A program made the position numbers and the translations under genes. Below the pieces are notes generated by a model, which worked only from the letters and a program-made list of their open reading frames with translations, did no database searches and was not told where the DNA came from. From positions 7,460 through 71,459 of the forward strand of contig JBIKUD010000015.1 of the NCBI GenBank assembly GCA_044347745.1: a stretch of DNA of 64,000 nt, read 5' to 3'. This stretch comes from JAIBBV01 sp044347745. Lineage in GTDB: Bacteria; Bdellovibrionota_C; UBA2361; JAFLCA01. This document shows positions 1 to 8,238 of the stretch, piece after piece. Position 1 is the stretch's first letter. Each line of letters opens with the position of its first letter.

Positions 1-1
1 G

Positions 2-1744
2 CGTACGTTACGCGACAATGAAGGGGACGGTTATAAACCTTGGGTCAGCACAGAAATTGCCGCTAAAATTAGTACTTCAAACAGCGAGGTGCCTGCCCGT
101 TTTGACACCACTCCCCCAAAAGAAATATTGCTTGCAGATCAAGCCTTCAGTGGGCTCTATGCAATTAGTGCCCGTAATGTTGCAGAGCAGTATCTTAAGG
201 GAAGATCGACTGCTGTAATTCTTGGCCGCGCGGAGGAGAATTACTTATTGCATGAGGGAGCCAGAGAGGCGATTCCTTTGGTGCCAATTGGTGTAATTCA
301 ACTTGAAGTTCCTTTAAAGATACTTCGGCATCGTGCCCTTAACGCGGGGGTTATTGATCCGGCAGAAGTCTCCAAGCGCCTGCAGGCGATGGAAGATTTT
401 GAAATCGGTGATCAGCGTCAAATGGCAGCATTGGCCATGAGTCTACCGGTAACTACCGTAATGAATGTGACCGCTGCAGAGATGCAAACGTTTCGGATGT
501 GTGCGGGTCAAATAAAGCCGCTGGGAAAATCGGAAATTGCAGATCTTGTAGAGAGCCTCAGTGCTGAAATTCGCTCTGAAGCGGCTGCCTATGCACAAGA
601 CCTTCACCGAGTCAGAGTTCTTCAATACGGAACATCAGTAATTCCTGATTCGGTTGTACAGGTGCTTGAAGATAACCTACAGCCCGCCCTGAATCAGAAT
701 TGTCTCACTCCTTACCTTTGTGGTGGATTAGCCGTAGCACTATACATGCTGGGAGATAACCAGACCGTTCGACCAGTCTCTCCCGATATAGATTTTGTGC
801 TTCGAACAGATACAGCTTTGGGTTCATCTCCCATCAACATGGAAGACAGACTTTCTGCGGCGCTGTTAGATTTAAACTGTGCGCATCGGGAGATTAAAGA
901 TGGTGGCTGGAACCCACAATATCTAACAAGGCAGGCAAAGAGTGAGGTGAGAAGCAGTCAAGCCACAGGAGAACAGAAAGTTGAGCTTGATTGTTTACTT
1001 GCCATACGACTCATTCCTAAAGGGAGCCTCTTTTGTTTTGAACTTCCCCTCGATCAACACGCAGCATTCTTCCGTCGCGATGTAGTATTGCCGAACGGTA
1101 ACACGGTGCCTCTTGCCCCATTAGAGCATTTGCTCGTCGATAAACTTATAATGGGTAGGGGCCAGGAAATAGCCAAATTTGACCTTTTTGATTGTGCCGG
1201 GTTACTCGCGCGTGGCCCCGTCGATGTCTCATTGGTTAGACGCTTAATAGACTATCAGCGTTATGCCCCCGGGCTTGATAAGCCTATGCAAGAACTCGTT
1301 TCAAAGGGGCAGCCGATAGGATTTGATGAATTATGTCTAGGTCTAAATGTAATCGATCCAAAAATGAAAAGCGCCTTACTTTGGGCAAATAAGCCCTTCG
1401 CTGCTGAATCGGAACATTTGAATGGCTCAAGGACCCTAACACTTGATGGGCTCAAGCGATTGGCTATGACCAATAGGCTCGTGAATTCCCTGAATCGAAT
1501 TCTCTCGGAGAGGGATGCTGAGTATGCGCTTGGAGCAGGCAAAAGTACCACTATCGCCGACGCGTATAATCAGAGCGAACTAAATACTCAGGCAAATCGA
1601 TTAAAAGAATTTTTACTGTATTACGTAGAGTTTATCCTCGAGAGAGAAGAACTGTATGTAATGCATCCAGCTGCAGATTTATCAACAAAAACGGGATTTT
1701 TTCGGAAGCTGGAAGGTCAAACACGGAGACTTCTTGGTTTATAG
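2..1744 (+). CDS. Partial gene: guanylate-kinase-like plus nucleotidyltransferase-like protein (5' end outside window)
   Basis: The frame is open to the window edge, so the real start lies upstream; the first internal candidate start is a GTG at 89. Counting from that GTG, residues 1-110 resemble the C-terminal part of guanylate kinase: GLYAIS (like GNYYGTS), LKGRSTAVIL, then LRHRALNAGVIDPAEVSKRL (like the kinase lid and its final RL helix). The P-loop would be off the window. Residues about 205-375 look like an AbiEii-type nucleotidyltransferase: YLCGGLAVALY, then SPDIDF (D233, D235 as the metal pair) and a later EHLLVDKL segment followed by a D-rich helix. The C-terminal 170 residues are helical and unrecognised. 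It meets the convergent HAD gene with a 6-base overlap. The two-domain reading is my inference; the substrate is unknown. Confidence 0.6.
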   Translation, partial: RTLRDNEGDGYKPWVSTEIAAKISTSNSEVPARFDTTPPKEILLADQAFSGLYAISARNVAEQYLKGRSTAVILGRAEENYLLHEGAREAIPLVPIGVIQLEVPLKILRHRALNAGVIDPAEVSKRLQAMEDFEIGDQRQMAALAMSLPVTTVMNVTAAEMQTFRMCAGQIKPLGKSEIADLVESLSAEIRSEAAAYAQDLHRVRVLQYGTSVIPDSVVQVLEDNLQPALNQNCLTPYLCGGLAVALYMLGDNQTVRPVSPDIDFVLRTDTALGSSPINMEDRLSAALLDLNCAHREIKDGGWNPQYLTRQAKSEVRSSQATGEQKVELDCLLAIRLIPKGSLFCFELPLDQHAAFFRRDVVLPNGNTVPLAPLEHLLVDKLIMGRGQEIAKFDLFDCAGLLARGPVDVSLVRRLIDYQRYAPGLDKPMQELVSKGQPIGFDELCLGLNVIDPKMKSALLWANKPFAAESEHLNGSRTLTLDGLKRLAMTNRLVNSLNRILSERDAEYALGAGKSTTIADAYNQSELNTQANRLKEFLLYYVEFILEREELYVMHPAADLSTKTGFFRKLEGQTRRLLGL

Positions 1745-2656
1745 GTTTGCCCCTTCCACAAGCTGACTAAGAATTGTTTCCGCGCCATCTACATACTGAG
1801 ATTCCAGAAACAAAAATTCTTGGGGAAAGGTCTGCCTTATTTGATCGGCGAGTTCTCTGTGTTCACCCAAAAAAATTCTGTTAATTTGCTTCGATGTCTG
1901 GAATTTATAAAGCAGCATGTCTTTGTCGTTAAGCGAATCCCCGAGCACGGTAATATTTCTTTCCGTTAAATTAAATCTGGAGGGAAGGGGGGAAGCATAA
2001 AGCGCGGATAGTCCATCAGATTTAACACAGCTTGTTATATCTAGATAATTTGCGCCCCGGGTAAGGTATAAGCCTTGCGTCTTTATGAGCTCTTTAATTT
2101 GATCGTCAGATTCGATTGCATCAAACAAGGATTGTTGCGTCTCGGTGGCCACTGGGTTGTCTAGAAAGAATACTGCCACCTTGCTTGGAGTGGACTCGAA
2201 GTACGAAAGTGGACCGAAGCTGGGATTAAGAGCTGCGATGGATGTTCTCTCTGCGCTGATATCTTTAATAGGTGGCAGGATCAGGGATTTTTTGAACCTA
2301 CTTTCTAAAATCGATTTAATGCGCGCCCCAATCGCCGAGCGTATTTCAACTGCAATACCCCGACCTTGAAAGAACTCTGTTACTTCTTGACCATCGACTT
2401 GGTGCCCAACATAACCACCCCCTGAAATAACGAAGTAGGGTGAGGTAAGAGTACCAAGAGGGGTGATAAAAAACTCATGTACAGCTTCAAATGTGTCATT
2501 TGTGATGACGCAAAAAAAGCAGCCTCCTTCAATTAGTTTGCGAACAAGCAAACGTCTGCTTGAAGGAAAGCCATGAGCATGTTGCCGAACTAAGGTTCCG
2601 GTCAAGTCGCTAAATATTGCGTAATTACTGGCAGTCGATTTATTGGGAATTTGCAC
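1739..2656 (-). CDS. HAD-superfamily (Cof/MPGP-like, IIB) hydrolase with DLTGT motif I
   Basis: A 305-residue HAD-fold protein starting at a GTG; no better ATG lies in frame before the catalytic motif. Motif I is at residues 17-21 (D17-L-T-G-T21), and motif IV is GDSLNDKDML near residue 240, typical of HAD-IIB phosphatases acting on sugar or small phosphoesters. The large cap between the motifs fits the IIB class. The oddity is motif I: HAD phosphatases normally have DxDGT, but the second aspartate (general acid/base) is Thr here, as in the DKTGT of P-type ATPases. Activity may therefore be altered. It converges on the preceding gene, so no operon partner is visible. Confidence 0.7.
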   Translation of the reverse strand: MQIPNKSTASNYAIFSDLTGTLVRQHAHGFPSSRRLLVRKLIEGGCFFCVITNDTFEAVHEFFITPLGTLTSPYFVISGGGYVGHQVDGQEVTEFFQGRGIAVEIRSAIGARIKSILESRFKKSLILPPIKDISAERTSIAALNPSFGPLSYFESTPSKVAVFFLDNPVATETQQSLFDAIESDDQIKELIKTQGLYLTRGANYLDITSCVKSDGLSALYASPLPSRFNLTERNITVLGDSLNDKDMLLYKFQTSKQINRIFLGEHRELADQIRQTFPQEFLFLESQYVDGAETILSQLVEGANL

Positions 2657-2778
2657 ACATGTCCTTTCAGGGAGCCTTGGAGCAGTATACGATCAAAAAT
2701 GCCTGATAGCCAAAAAGTCACGTATGAATTCATTATCTGGGCTTGCTTCGGCGCGTTTCTTGACCGAATACTAACGAA

Positions 2779-3468
2779 ATGATTGCACTATGCCAAAAAT
2801 TATCTGAGAGCGAAGTTTTCCAGTCTTTTGTCCTGCTCGTCATTCTGCTTTGTGCCGCGTCTATGGGCTTTGAAACGATTCTTGAGGCCTACGATAGGTA
2901 CTATTTTATCTTTGATGGATTCTATTATTTTTCTCAGGCCGTTTTCGGATTTGAAATTCTGATACGACTTTTAGCTTTTGCGCCTCGTGTTGGCGACTTT
3001 TTTAAGAGTTTTTGGAATCGATTTGACTTTGTTATCGTCGCTCTCTCCTTCCTTCCGGCTGTTGGCCCTTTTGTAGTGATAGGGCGATTGCTTCGATTAT
3101 TGCGGCTTTTGCGAGTACTATCGGTCTCTGATCGATTGAGAGGTTTTGTTGATAGGCTTGGTGCTGCCGTTGATGAGGCCTTTGCAGCTGGATTCGTGAT
3201 TTCGGTGTGGAGCTATATTTTTATTCTAACTGGGAACTACCTGTTTTCAGACTGGGCGCCTCAACACTGGGGCAGCTTCTCTCAATCGCTTAAGAGCGTT
3301 TTTTATCTGCTGCTTTTGCAAGATGTGCCCTCGCTGCTTGAACCCCTATACACTCATTCTAAGTTTGCCATTGCCTATTTTATTTTCTTTTATCTGGTAT
3401 TTGGCACCATAGTCCTCGGAACTATTCAGGCAGTGGTTGGACAGAGGAGGGGGAGTAGCCGTGATTAA
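2779..3468 (+). CDS. Voltage-sensor ion-channel-like membrane protein (Ion_trans family)
   Basis: A 229-residue membrane protein with the layout of a single-domain voltage-gated channel: S1 at about 13-30, S2 about 45-65, S3 about 82-98, then an S4 with arginines every third residue (R103, R106, R109, R112 in the GRLLRLLRLLRVL stretch). A pore-like region follows, with a hydrophobic S5 (138-155), a pore helix around WGSFSQSLKSVFYLLLL and an S6 (196-216). Bacterial sodium channels usually carry TLESW-type filters; here the equivalent place reads LLQDVPSLLEPL, so ion selectivity cannot be predicted. The tail is very short, without the usual coiled coil. The gene ends 8 bases inside the next gene, so the two are probably cotranscribed. 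Confidence 0.75.
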   Translation: MIALCQKLSESEVFQSFVLLVILLCAASMGFETILEAYDRYYFIFDGFYYFSQAVFGFEILIRLLAFAPRVGDFFKSFWNRFDFVIVALSFLPAVGPFVVIGRLLRLLRLLRVLSVSDRLRGFVDRLGAAVDEAFAAGFVISVWSYIFILTGNYLFSDWAPQHWGSFSQSLKSVFYLLLLQDVPSLLEPLYTHSKFAIAYFIFFYLVFGTIVLGTIQAVVGQRRGSSRD

Positions 3469-3913
3469 GCAGCGCTGGGTTGCCGGTATATCAGCGATAT
3501 TTTTGCTGATTTCCCTTTGGTTTATTGGAGATCGTTTACTTTTTTTAAGGACAGCTATACGAACTGAGGGTGAGGTTATCTCTGTTAACGGAGCAAACTC
3601 TCGGTGTGGTGGGGGGCGTCGCCGGAGCAGCTATTCATGCACCAAGTTTTACTCAAACATCACGTTTAGTTCTGTCAGCGGCAGCAGCTACACTTTTGAA
3701 GTGTCCTCGGGAAGTAGTCGTGGCCATAACCAGCCTGTTTCTTTGGCGCGCTTGATTCCAGGAGACATTGTGCCTGTTTTGTACGATTCTCAAAAACCGG
3801 CGATTGCCTATGAAGATACGGTCTGGGCGATATGGGGCACCCCAATTTTTACCTTGGTCATGCAATTAATGACTTTTATCGTGAGTCTGACGGAGCCTAG
3901 GAACAGGAACTAG
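3461..3913 (+). CDS. DUF3592-type membrane protein
   Basis: I chose the GTG at 3461 because AGGAGGGGG lies at 3445-3453; the longer open frame from a TTG at 3437 has no such site. This gives about 150 residues: an N-terminal membrane helix, an extracytoplasmic beta-rich region (residues about 35-110, with a Gly/Arg/Ser stretch and two Cys), then a C-terminal membrane helix. The layout and the PGDIVPVLYD turn are typical of DUF3592, whose function is not established. It overlaps the channel gene by 8 bases and is likely translationally coupled to it. Coupling suggests, but does not show, a shared role. Confidence 0.65.
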   Translation: MIKQRWVAGISAIFLLISLWFIGDRLLFLRTAIRTEGEVISVNGANSRCGGGRRRSSYSCTKFYSNITFSSVSGSSYTFEVSSGSSRGHNQPVSLARLIPGDIVPVLYDSQKPAIAYEDTVWAIWGTPIFTLVMQLMTFIVSLTEPRNRN

Positions 3914-3985
3914 TTCACTAAGAGCGGAGACGAAATCCGTGGTGGGAGGGATACACGCAGCTCCTTTTCTTGGCCATGAGAGGCT

Positions 3986-4261
3986 TTAGAAAATTGGGTC
4001 TTCTCCAAGGTCGATACTTGTTCGAAATGCGCCGGTGACCGGGAAGCGAATAGATAGTTCTCTGACGCAGAGCTCAAATGCATCTTCAGAAAAAAGTTCA
4101 TCTCTCTGAAAAGCACGGCAGTATTCAACTAACTCTTGCGATACTTTATCAGAGCGGATTTCGTTACCAGGGATAACCCCGCCACCACTTGCTTCAGCAG
4201 GGCTGATATAACTGAAGAGAAAAAGAAGAGTAACAGCAAAAATCGAACAATAAGAGCGCAT
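3986..4261 (-). CDS. Small secreted protein of unknown function
   Basis: A 91-residue protein beginning with a clear Sec signal peptide (hydrophobic segment, then PAEA-S cleavage-like site near residue 25). The mature part is acidic, with two cysteines (in EYC and LCV) that could form a disulfide. I prefer the ATG at 4261 over the GTG at 4267: AAAGG lies 8 bases before the ATG but only 2 before the GTG. An imperfect inverted repeat overlaps the start region. No family is recognised. Confidence 0.5.
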   Translation of the reverse strand: MRSYCSIFAVTLLFLFSYISPAEASGGGVIPGNEIRSDKVSQELVEYCRAFQRDELFSEDAFELCVRELSIRFPVTGAFRTSIDLGEDPIF

Positions 4262-4297
4262 AACCACAACCTTTAAAAAACCTACAAGGTTGTTATG
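4259..4297. promoter_or_regulatory. Imperfect inverted repeat over the start of the small secreted gene
   Basis: The left arm CATAAC-(3 nt)-AACCTT at 4259-4273 pairs with AAGGTTGTTATG at 4286-4297. The dyad includes the start codon and Shine-Dalgarno of the downstream minus-strand gene. It could be an operator or an mRNA hairpin that hides the ribosome site. No matching regulator is known. Confidence 0.3.
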
Positions 4298-4413
4298 AGG
4301 ATATATGTAGGCAGGGAGCTTAGGCTAATAACTAAGCCATCTTATTGTCTATTTTGCAGTCTTTCACCCCCGCAGCTTTTGTTCCTTACCTCTTTTAGGT
4401 TTGGTGAGAGCAG

Positions 4414-5109
4414 TTAATAAATGCTCCAGTCAATTGCGGTCTTTCCATTCATCACTAAATACTGATTTGCTTTTGAAAAATGGCGGCACCCAAGAAAACC
4501 TCTATGAGCAGACAGGGGAGATGGATGCACTGCTTCTAAGACTAGGTGTTTTGAGCGATCAACTACTGCGCCTTTTTTTTGTGCGTAGGCCCCCCAAAGC
4601 ATGAATACAATGTGCGAATGACGTGCGCTGACCTCAGAAATAACTTTGTCGGTAAACTGTTCCCATCCAATTCCGGCATGACTTTGGGGTTTCCCAGCTT
4701 CAACAGTTAGAACCGCATTCAGAAGGAGCACTCCTTGGCGAGCCCATTGCTCTAAGCACCCGTGATTAGGAATTGGCGTATTCAGGTCGCTTGAAAGTTC
4801 TTTATATATATTAATAAGTGAAGGTGGAGGCGGAACCCCTGGCTGCACAGAAAAACAAAGTCCATGAGCCTGGCCTGGGCCGTGGTAGGGATCCTGCCCA
4901 ATAATAACCGCGCGGATTGAATCGAAAGGAGTAAACTGCAGGGCATTAAAAATGTCGCCTTGCGGCGGGTAGATGGTTTTCCCTTGTGCTCGCGCAGCAG
5001 CGACTTTATGGAGGAGGTCCTTAAAATACTGCTTCTCTTTTTCGGCCCCAAGCACTTCTTTCCAGGTCGTCACTGTGGAGGCCAAAGGTTGTTCAGTTTG
5101 GGTTTCCAT
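4414..5109 (-). CDS. ung: Uracil-DNA glycosylase, family 1
   Basis: A 231-residue UNG of normal length. It removes uracil from DNA as the first step of base excision repair in the cytoplasm. The water-activating motif GQDPYHGPGQAHGLCFSV is present (catalytic Asp in QDPYH), followed by the proline-rich loop PPPPSL, a NAV(L)T-like uracil pocket (LLLNAVLTVEAG) and the DNA-intercalation motif HPSPLSAHRGF with its catalytic His. The start is 6 bases after the rsgA stop and has no obvious Shine-Dalgarno, so translation is probably coupled to rsgA. Confidence 0.95.
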   Translation of the reverse strand: METQTEQPLASTVTTWKEVLGAEKEKQYFKDLLHKVAAARAQGKTIYPPQGDIFNALQFTPFDSIRAVIIGQDPYHGPGQAHGLCFSVQPGVPPPPSLINIYKELSSDLNTPIPNHGCLEQWARQGVLLLNAVLTVEAGKPQSHAGIGWEQFTDKVISEVSARHSHIVFMLWGAYAQKKGAVVDRSKHLVLEAVHPSPLSAHRGFLGCRHFSKANQYLVMNGKTAIDWSIY

Positions 5110-5115
5110 AGTTTA

Positions 5116-6045
5116 TTAATAGCGCTTAGCGTCATCAATTTCGGCAATCATTTTGGCGTAAGATTCGTAGCGCGAAAACGGAAGAAGCCCCGACTCAACT
5201 GCCTTAACGACGCCACATTGTTCCTCTGAAAGGTGGCTGCAATTATCAAACGAGCAAGAGGTGCGATGGTGCACAATTTCAGGGAATGCGTTGCCGACCT
5301 GTTCCTTTGTTAAGTGGGTAATGCCGAAACTTTGCACTCCTGGCAAATCAATTAACAAAAGGTCAGTGCTCCTGGATCGCGGGTAAGTGTATCCAAAAGC
5401 TTGAGTCGTAGTCTGCTTTCCCTGTCCTGTTCGAGTGCTTACTTCGTCCGTTCGGGCTTGAATATCAGGGAGTAGCACATTGAGAATGCTGGATTTACCC
5501 ACTCCCGAAATTCCACACAAGGCGGCAACTTCAATCTGAGGTTCCGAAAGTTTGGCGCGTAAGCTCTCTAATCCTTGTCCAAATTTAGCGCTTAAATGCA
5601 GCATTGGTACTTCAATGTCACGGTAGATCTTAATGAGAGGCTCAAAAAGCGACTCTCCAAGGTCAATTTTATTTATGACCAAGGTGAAAGGGATTAGTTC
5701 TGCAGAGGCGACTGCCATAATGCGGTCGATAAAATACGTATTAAATAGGGGACCCAAAGCGGTTACGATAAAGAGTTCGTTAAGGTTGGCAGCTAATCGT
5801 TTTGTCTCATCGCGGTAACTACGAGAAAGGGTGTTCTGGGCGGGTAATACCTCAACAACTATTGCGTGTTCGCCGCTGCCTTCAAAAAGCACCTTGTCTC
5901 CCACAACAGCCTCGACAGCTTTTGAGCGAGTACGGGCGATGCACCTCTTCCCATTTGATTCGAGCAGGTGAACAAATCGACGGGTTGAGCTGATGACTGT
6001 CGCAACGCCACGGCCCTCGGTATCGGGGGGAACTGTTACCTTCAT
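5116..6045 (-). CDS. rsgA: Ribosome small-subunit biogenesis GTPase RsgA (YjeQ)
   Basis: A 309-residue circularly permuted GTPase that assists late 30S maturation. An N-terminal OB fold is followed by G motifs in permuted order: G4 VINKIDL, G1 GISGVGKSS and G3 DLPGVQSFG. A C-terminal zinc knuckle has Cys and His ligands in HHRTSCSFDNCSHLSEEQC. Length and domain order are normal. The ATG overlaps the stop of the preceding YvlD gene (ATGA), and ung follows 6 bases later, so all three form one operon. Confidence 0.95.
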   Translation of the reverse strand: MKVTVPPDTEGRGVATVISSTRRFVHLLESNGKRCIARTRSKAVEAVVGDKVLFEGSGEHAIVVEVLPAQNTLSRSYRDETKRLAANLNELFIVTALGPLFNTYFIDRIMAVASAELIPFTLVINKIDLGESLFEPLIKIYRDIEVPMLHLSAKFGQGLESLRAKLSEPQIEVAALCGISGVGKSSILNVLLPDIQARTDEVSTRTGQGKQTTTQAFGYTYPRSRSTDLLLIDLPGVQSFGITHLTKEQVGNAFPEIVHHRTSCSFDNCSHLSEEQCGVVKAVESGLLPFSRYESYAKMIAEIDDAKRY

Positions 6046-6542
6046 TGGTGAGTATGTGTAGGGCTATGCGAAGTTGCCGCCGGGGCTTCGGGCTGGCTGC
6101 CCTCAGCTTTAAATTGACCTCTAAGCTCGCCAAACTCAGCGGCAACCGCCTGCCCAATCTTTTTCCACTCGATATCTTTTCCGTGTTGGCTAATCAACAC
6201 GCTGCAAATGGAGAAAATAATAGGCGCGGCAATTGCTGGAACAATCCCTTGAACTTCGATGCCAGGCAAAATTTTGACCAGTATCCAAAAAATGGCGCCA
6301 TTTACCAGAATGAGAGTCGCTGCTTGTACCGTAATGGTATTAGGCACGGAGAGGAACAATGCAGCATCCCAAACTTTTGTATTAACGAAGGCCAGTCCTA
6401 CGACCGTGAGAAGGGCGCCGAATGGTCCATTTACCTGCAGGCCTGGAATAAGAAAAGCAGTAATCATCATGGCAATGGTTTGCAGTGCCCAGTAGTTTAA
6501 ATCCAGGGAAAGCAGATTCGGAGTAATCATTTGGTCAATCAT
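6042..6542 (-). CDS. YvlD / phage-holin-4_2 family membrane protein
   Basis: A 166-residue protein with four predicted membrane helices (about 20-40, 42-62, 70-92, 98-118) and a hydrophilic tail ending in a Pro/His/Thr-rich stretch. The N-terminal pattern (ALQTIAMMITAFLIPGLQV, then AFVNT) is characteristic of the small YvlD family. Pfam calls the family a phage holin by similarity, but it is usually chromosomal, and nothing phage-like is nearby. It overlaps rsgA by 4 bases. The cytoplasmic tail is longer than usual for the family. Confidence 0.65.
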   Translation of the reverse strand: MIDQMITPNLLSLDLNYWALQTIAMMITAFLIPGLQVNGPFGALLTVVGLAFVNTKVWDAALFLSVPNTITVQAATLILVNGAIFWILVKILPGIEVQGIVPAIAAPIIFSICSVLISQHGKDIEWKKIGQAVAAEFGELRGQFKAEGSQPEAPAATSHSPTHTHQ

Positions 6543-6690
6543 CGGGGGCCTCTATAAAAATGTCCATCATTTATAGCATGTTGGCTTAAAATGGTAAGGG
6601 TAGAATGAAGCGAATAAATGAGTGCTGCGGGTTGTCTTAAGCTTCGATTTATTTGAATATACTGGAGGTCTATAGAGTCATAGTAGGTAT

Positions 6691-7011
6691 ATGAAAACGC
6701 TTCGAAATCTCCAAAATTCATTGGTCGGTATTCGCTGGAATGTCTTGGCTCTTTTTACCCCAGGTGTTTTCCTGGCGATGGCTGGTCTGGCAATTATCAT
6801 AGCGCCGCGCTTGGTGCTGGCCTTGCTTGGAGCATTTTTATTGCTCGTTGGGGTGGTTTTCTCGGTACTGGTTTACAAGCTATTAACCGTGAAGTCTCAA
6901 GTGGAGCGCGCTATTCGCCAGTTTGAAGGAAAGGTAATTCTTCATAATGTAGCGGTGCCCCGCGACCCAGTTGACGTAGAAGTTGACGGGAAGAAAGTGT
7001 TTTTTCACTAA
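6691..7011 (+). CDS. Small two-helix membrane protein, unknown
   Basis: A 106-residue protein with two adjacent membrane helices (about 20-38 and 41-66, rich in Ala/Leu/Val) followed by a cytosolic tail with a charged, strand-like end (EVDGKKVFFH). It diverges from the YvlD operon across about 150 bases. I do not recognise a family; it resembles many uncharacterised inner-membrane proteins. The ATG at 6691 is preceded only by a weak TAGG site. Confidence 0.5.
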   Translation: MKTLRNLQNSLVGIRWNVLALFTPGVFLAMAGLAIIIAPRLVLALLGAFLLLVGVVFSVLVYKLLTVKSQVERAIRQFEGKVILHNVAVPRDPVDVEVDGKKVFFH

Positions 7012-7179
7012 TTTCAAGCTCTTAAGAGCAGCACCCTGATGTACCCTCTATGCTGAGTGTGCCCGGCGTAAGGTTCTAGCCCTTATTAAGTGACAGGACA
7101 TGATCATTTAAAAAATGGCTAATCGAAATCCTGGGAATCTTTCTCGTTTTGTAAAAAAGTTTTAGCACATAAAAAAGAG

Positions 7180-8205
7180 ATGGTGCATAACACCTGTATG
7201 CACAGATCTCGGCATTCACCATCACATCAAACCCCTCAGGGGCCCGAGGAAGCCCCCGGACAGCGCCATCTGTTTGCTGAATTGAATGCGCCGACTTTTC
7301 GAGGCTCTGATAAGCCGCAACCTTCAATAGAGCAGCGTTATCGCGAGCAGCGCCCCGCATTTGCAAGTCTCCCCGAAGTAAGTGCCAAAGTAAGTGAGCT
7401 CGGGCGAATCTATCGCTTCTTGGACCGCCCCCGTGACTATAAGATGACCCCCGATGATTGCATTCTCTGTATTGAGTGTTACTCGCAGGTAATGCGTGAA
7501 GCACGACGTGGCGCCAATATGTCGCGGGAACCGAGGCTACATGAACCAAAAAAATTATCTCCAGAGGATCTCGCATGTTTGCGCGAGACGCTAAAAAATT
7601 GCAATTTTGTGGATTGTCTTACGAGTCTTGCTTTTACTCATGCGAGTTCAAAAGTGCGACTTTCCGCAATAGACGCCCTAAAATATACCTTCCCAGCAAA
7701 CGTTCCAACAATAATGGCGCTTGCAAACCTGGCCCACTACAAAGCAGCGCCAAACGACCACAGGCGTGCAGAGCGTATTGCGGCTATGCATGCACTTGAG
7801 GAAATGCCCATTAGCGCGATGTATGGCGAAACCATGCTTAAGCAGGTTATTCCAAAAGTCATTCGACAAGTGGATGATCCAGACCCCTCAATTCAGTCCT
7901 GCGCCTTTCGAATTTCCGCACTTTTAACTGAACACCATCTGGGAATTGATGCTAAGGGGGAGCAAATTAATTCACTGCGCCGCACTATTATGGGCCGAGC
8001 GGCGAGCAAATTAAGAGAAGTGCTGTCCACCATGGCTCAGGCAGACTGGACCTTGCCCGACATTGGGCATGGGGCACTACACGCCATACTCATTTTAGCC
8101 CCTGCGCTGTCGCGCTTGGCCGGGAACGGTAACGAGCGCGAAACTGCAAAAGCTGTGCTGGAAAAACTCTATCGCCCTGATACAAGTAAAAGGAATGAGC
8201 AATAA
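7180..8205 (+). CDS. Hypothetical protein with HEAT-like helical repeats
   Basis: A 341-residue soluble protein without a signal peptide. The first 40 residues are His/Pro-rich and probably disordered. From about residue 130 to 330, paired helices recur (SSKVRLSAIDALKY; RRAERIAAMHALEEM; DPDPSIQSCAFRISALL), the spacing expected of HEAT or Armadillo repeats, which usually serve as protein-binding scaffolds. A second ATG at 7198 is possible; neither start has a strong ribosome site. No enzyme motif is visible. Confidence 0.5.
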   Translation: MVHNTCMHRSRHSPSHQTPQGPEEAPGQRHLFAELNAPTFRGSDKPQPSIEQRYREQRPAFASLPEVSAKVSELGRIYRFLDRPRDYKMTPDDCILCIECYSQVMREARRGANMSREPRLHEPKKLSPEDLACLRETLKNCNFVDCLTSLAFTHASSKVRLSAIDALKYTFPANVPTIMALANLAHYKAAPNDHRRAERIAAMHALEEMPISAMYGETMLKQVIPKVIRQVDDPDPSIQSCAFRISALLTEHHLGIDAKGEQINSLRRTIMGRAASKLREVLSTMAQADWTLPDIGHGALHAILILAPALSRLAGNGNERETAKAVLEKLYRPDTSKRNEQ

Positions 8206-8238
8206 TAGCCCCAGACAGCCTCTCGTTATGGCCTCGAG

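Noticed and set aside
18..218. 66-codon plus-strand frame at the window start
   Set aside because: It lies inside the partial first gene in another frame and has no recognisable features.
6042..6542. Prophage remnant suggested by the holin family name
   Set aside because: YvlD-type proteins are usually chromosomal, and the neighbours are rsgA and ung; no phage genes are present.
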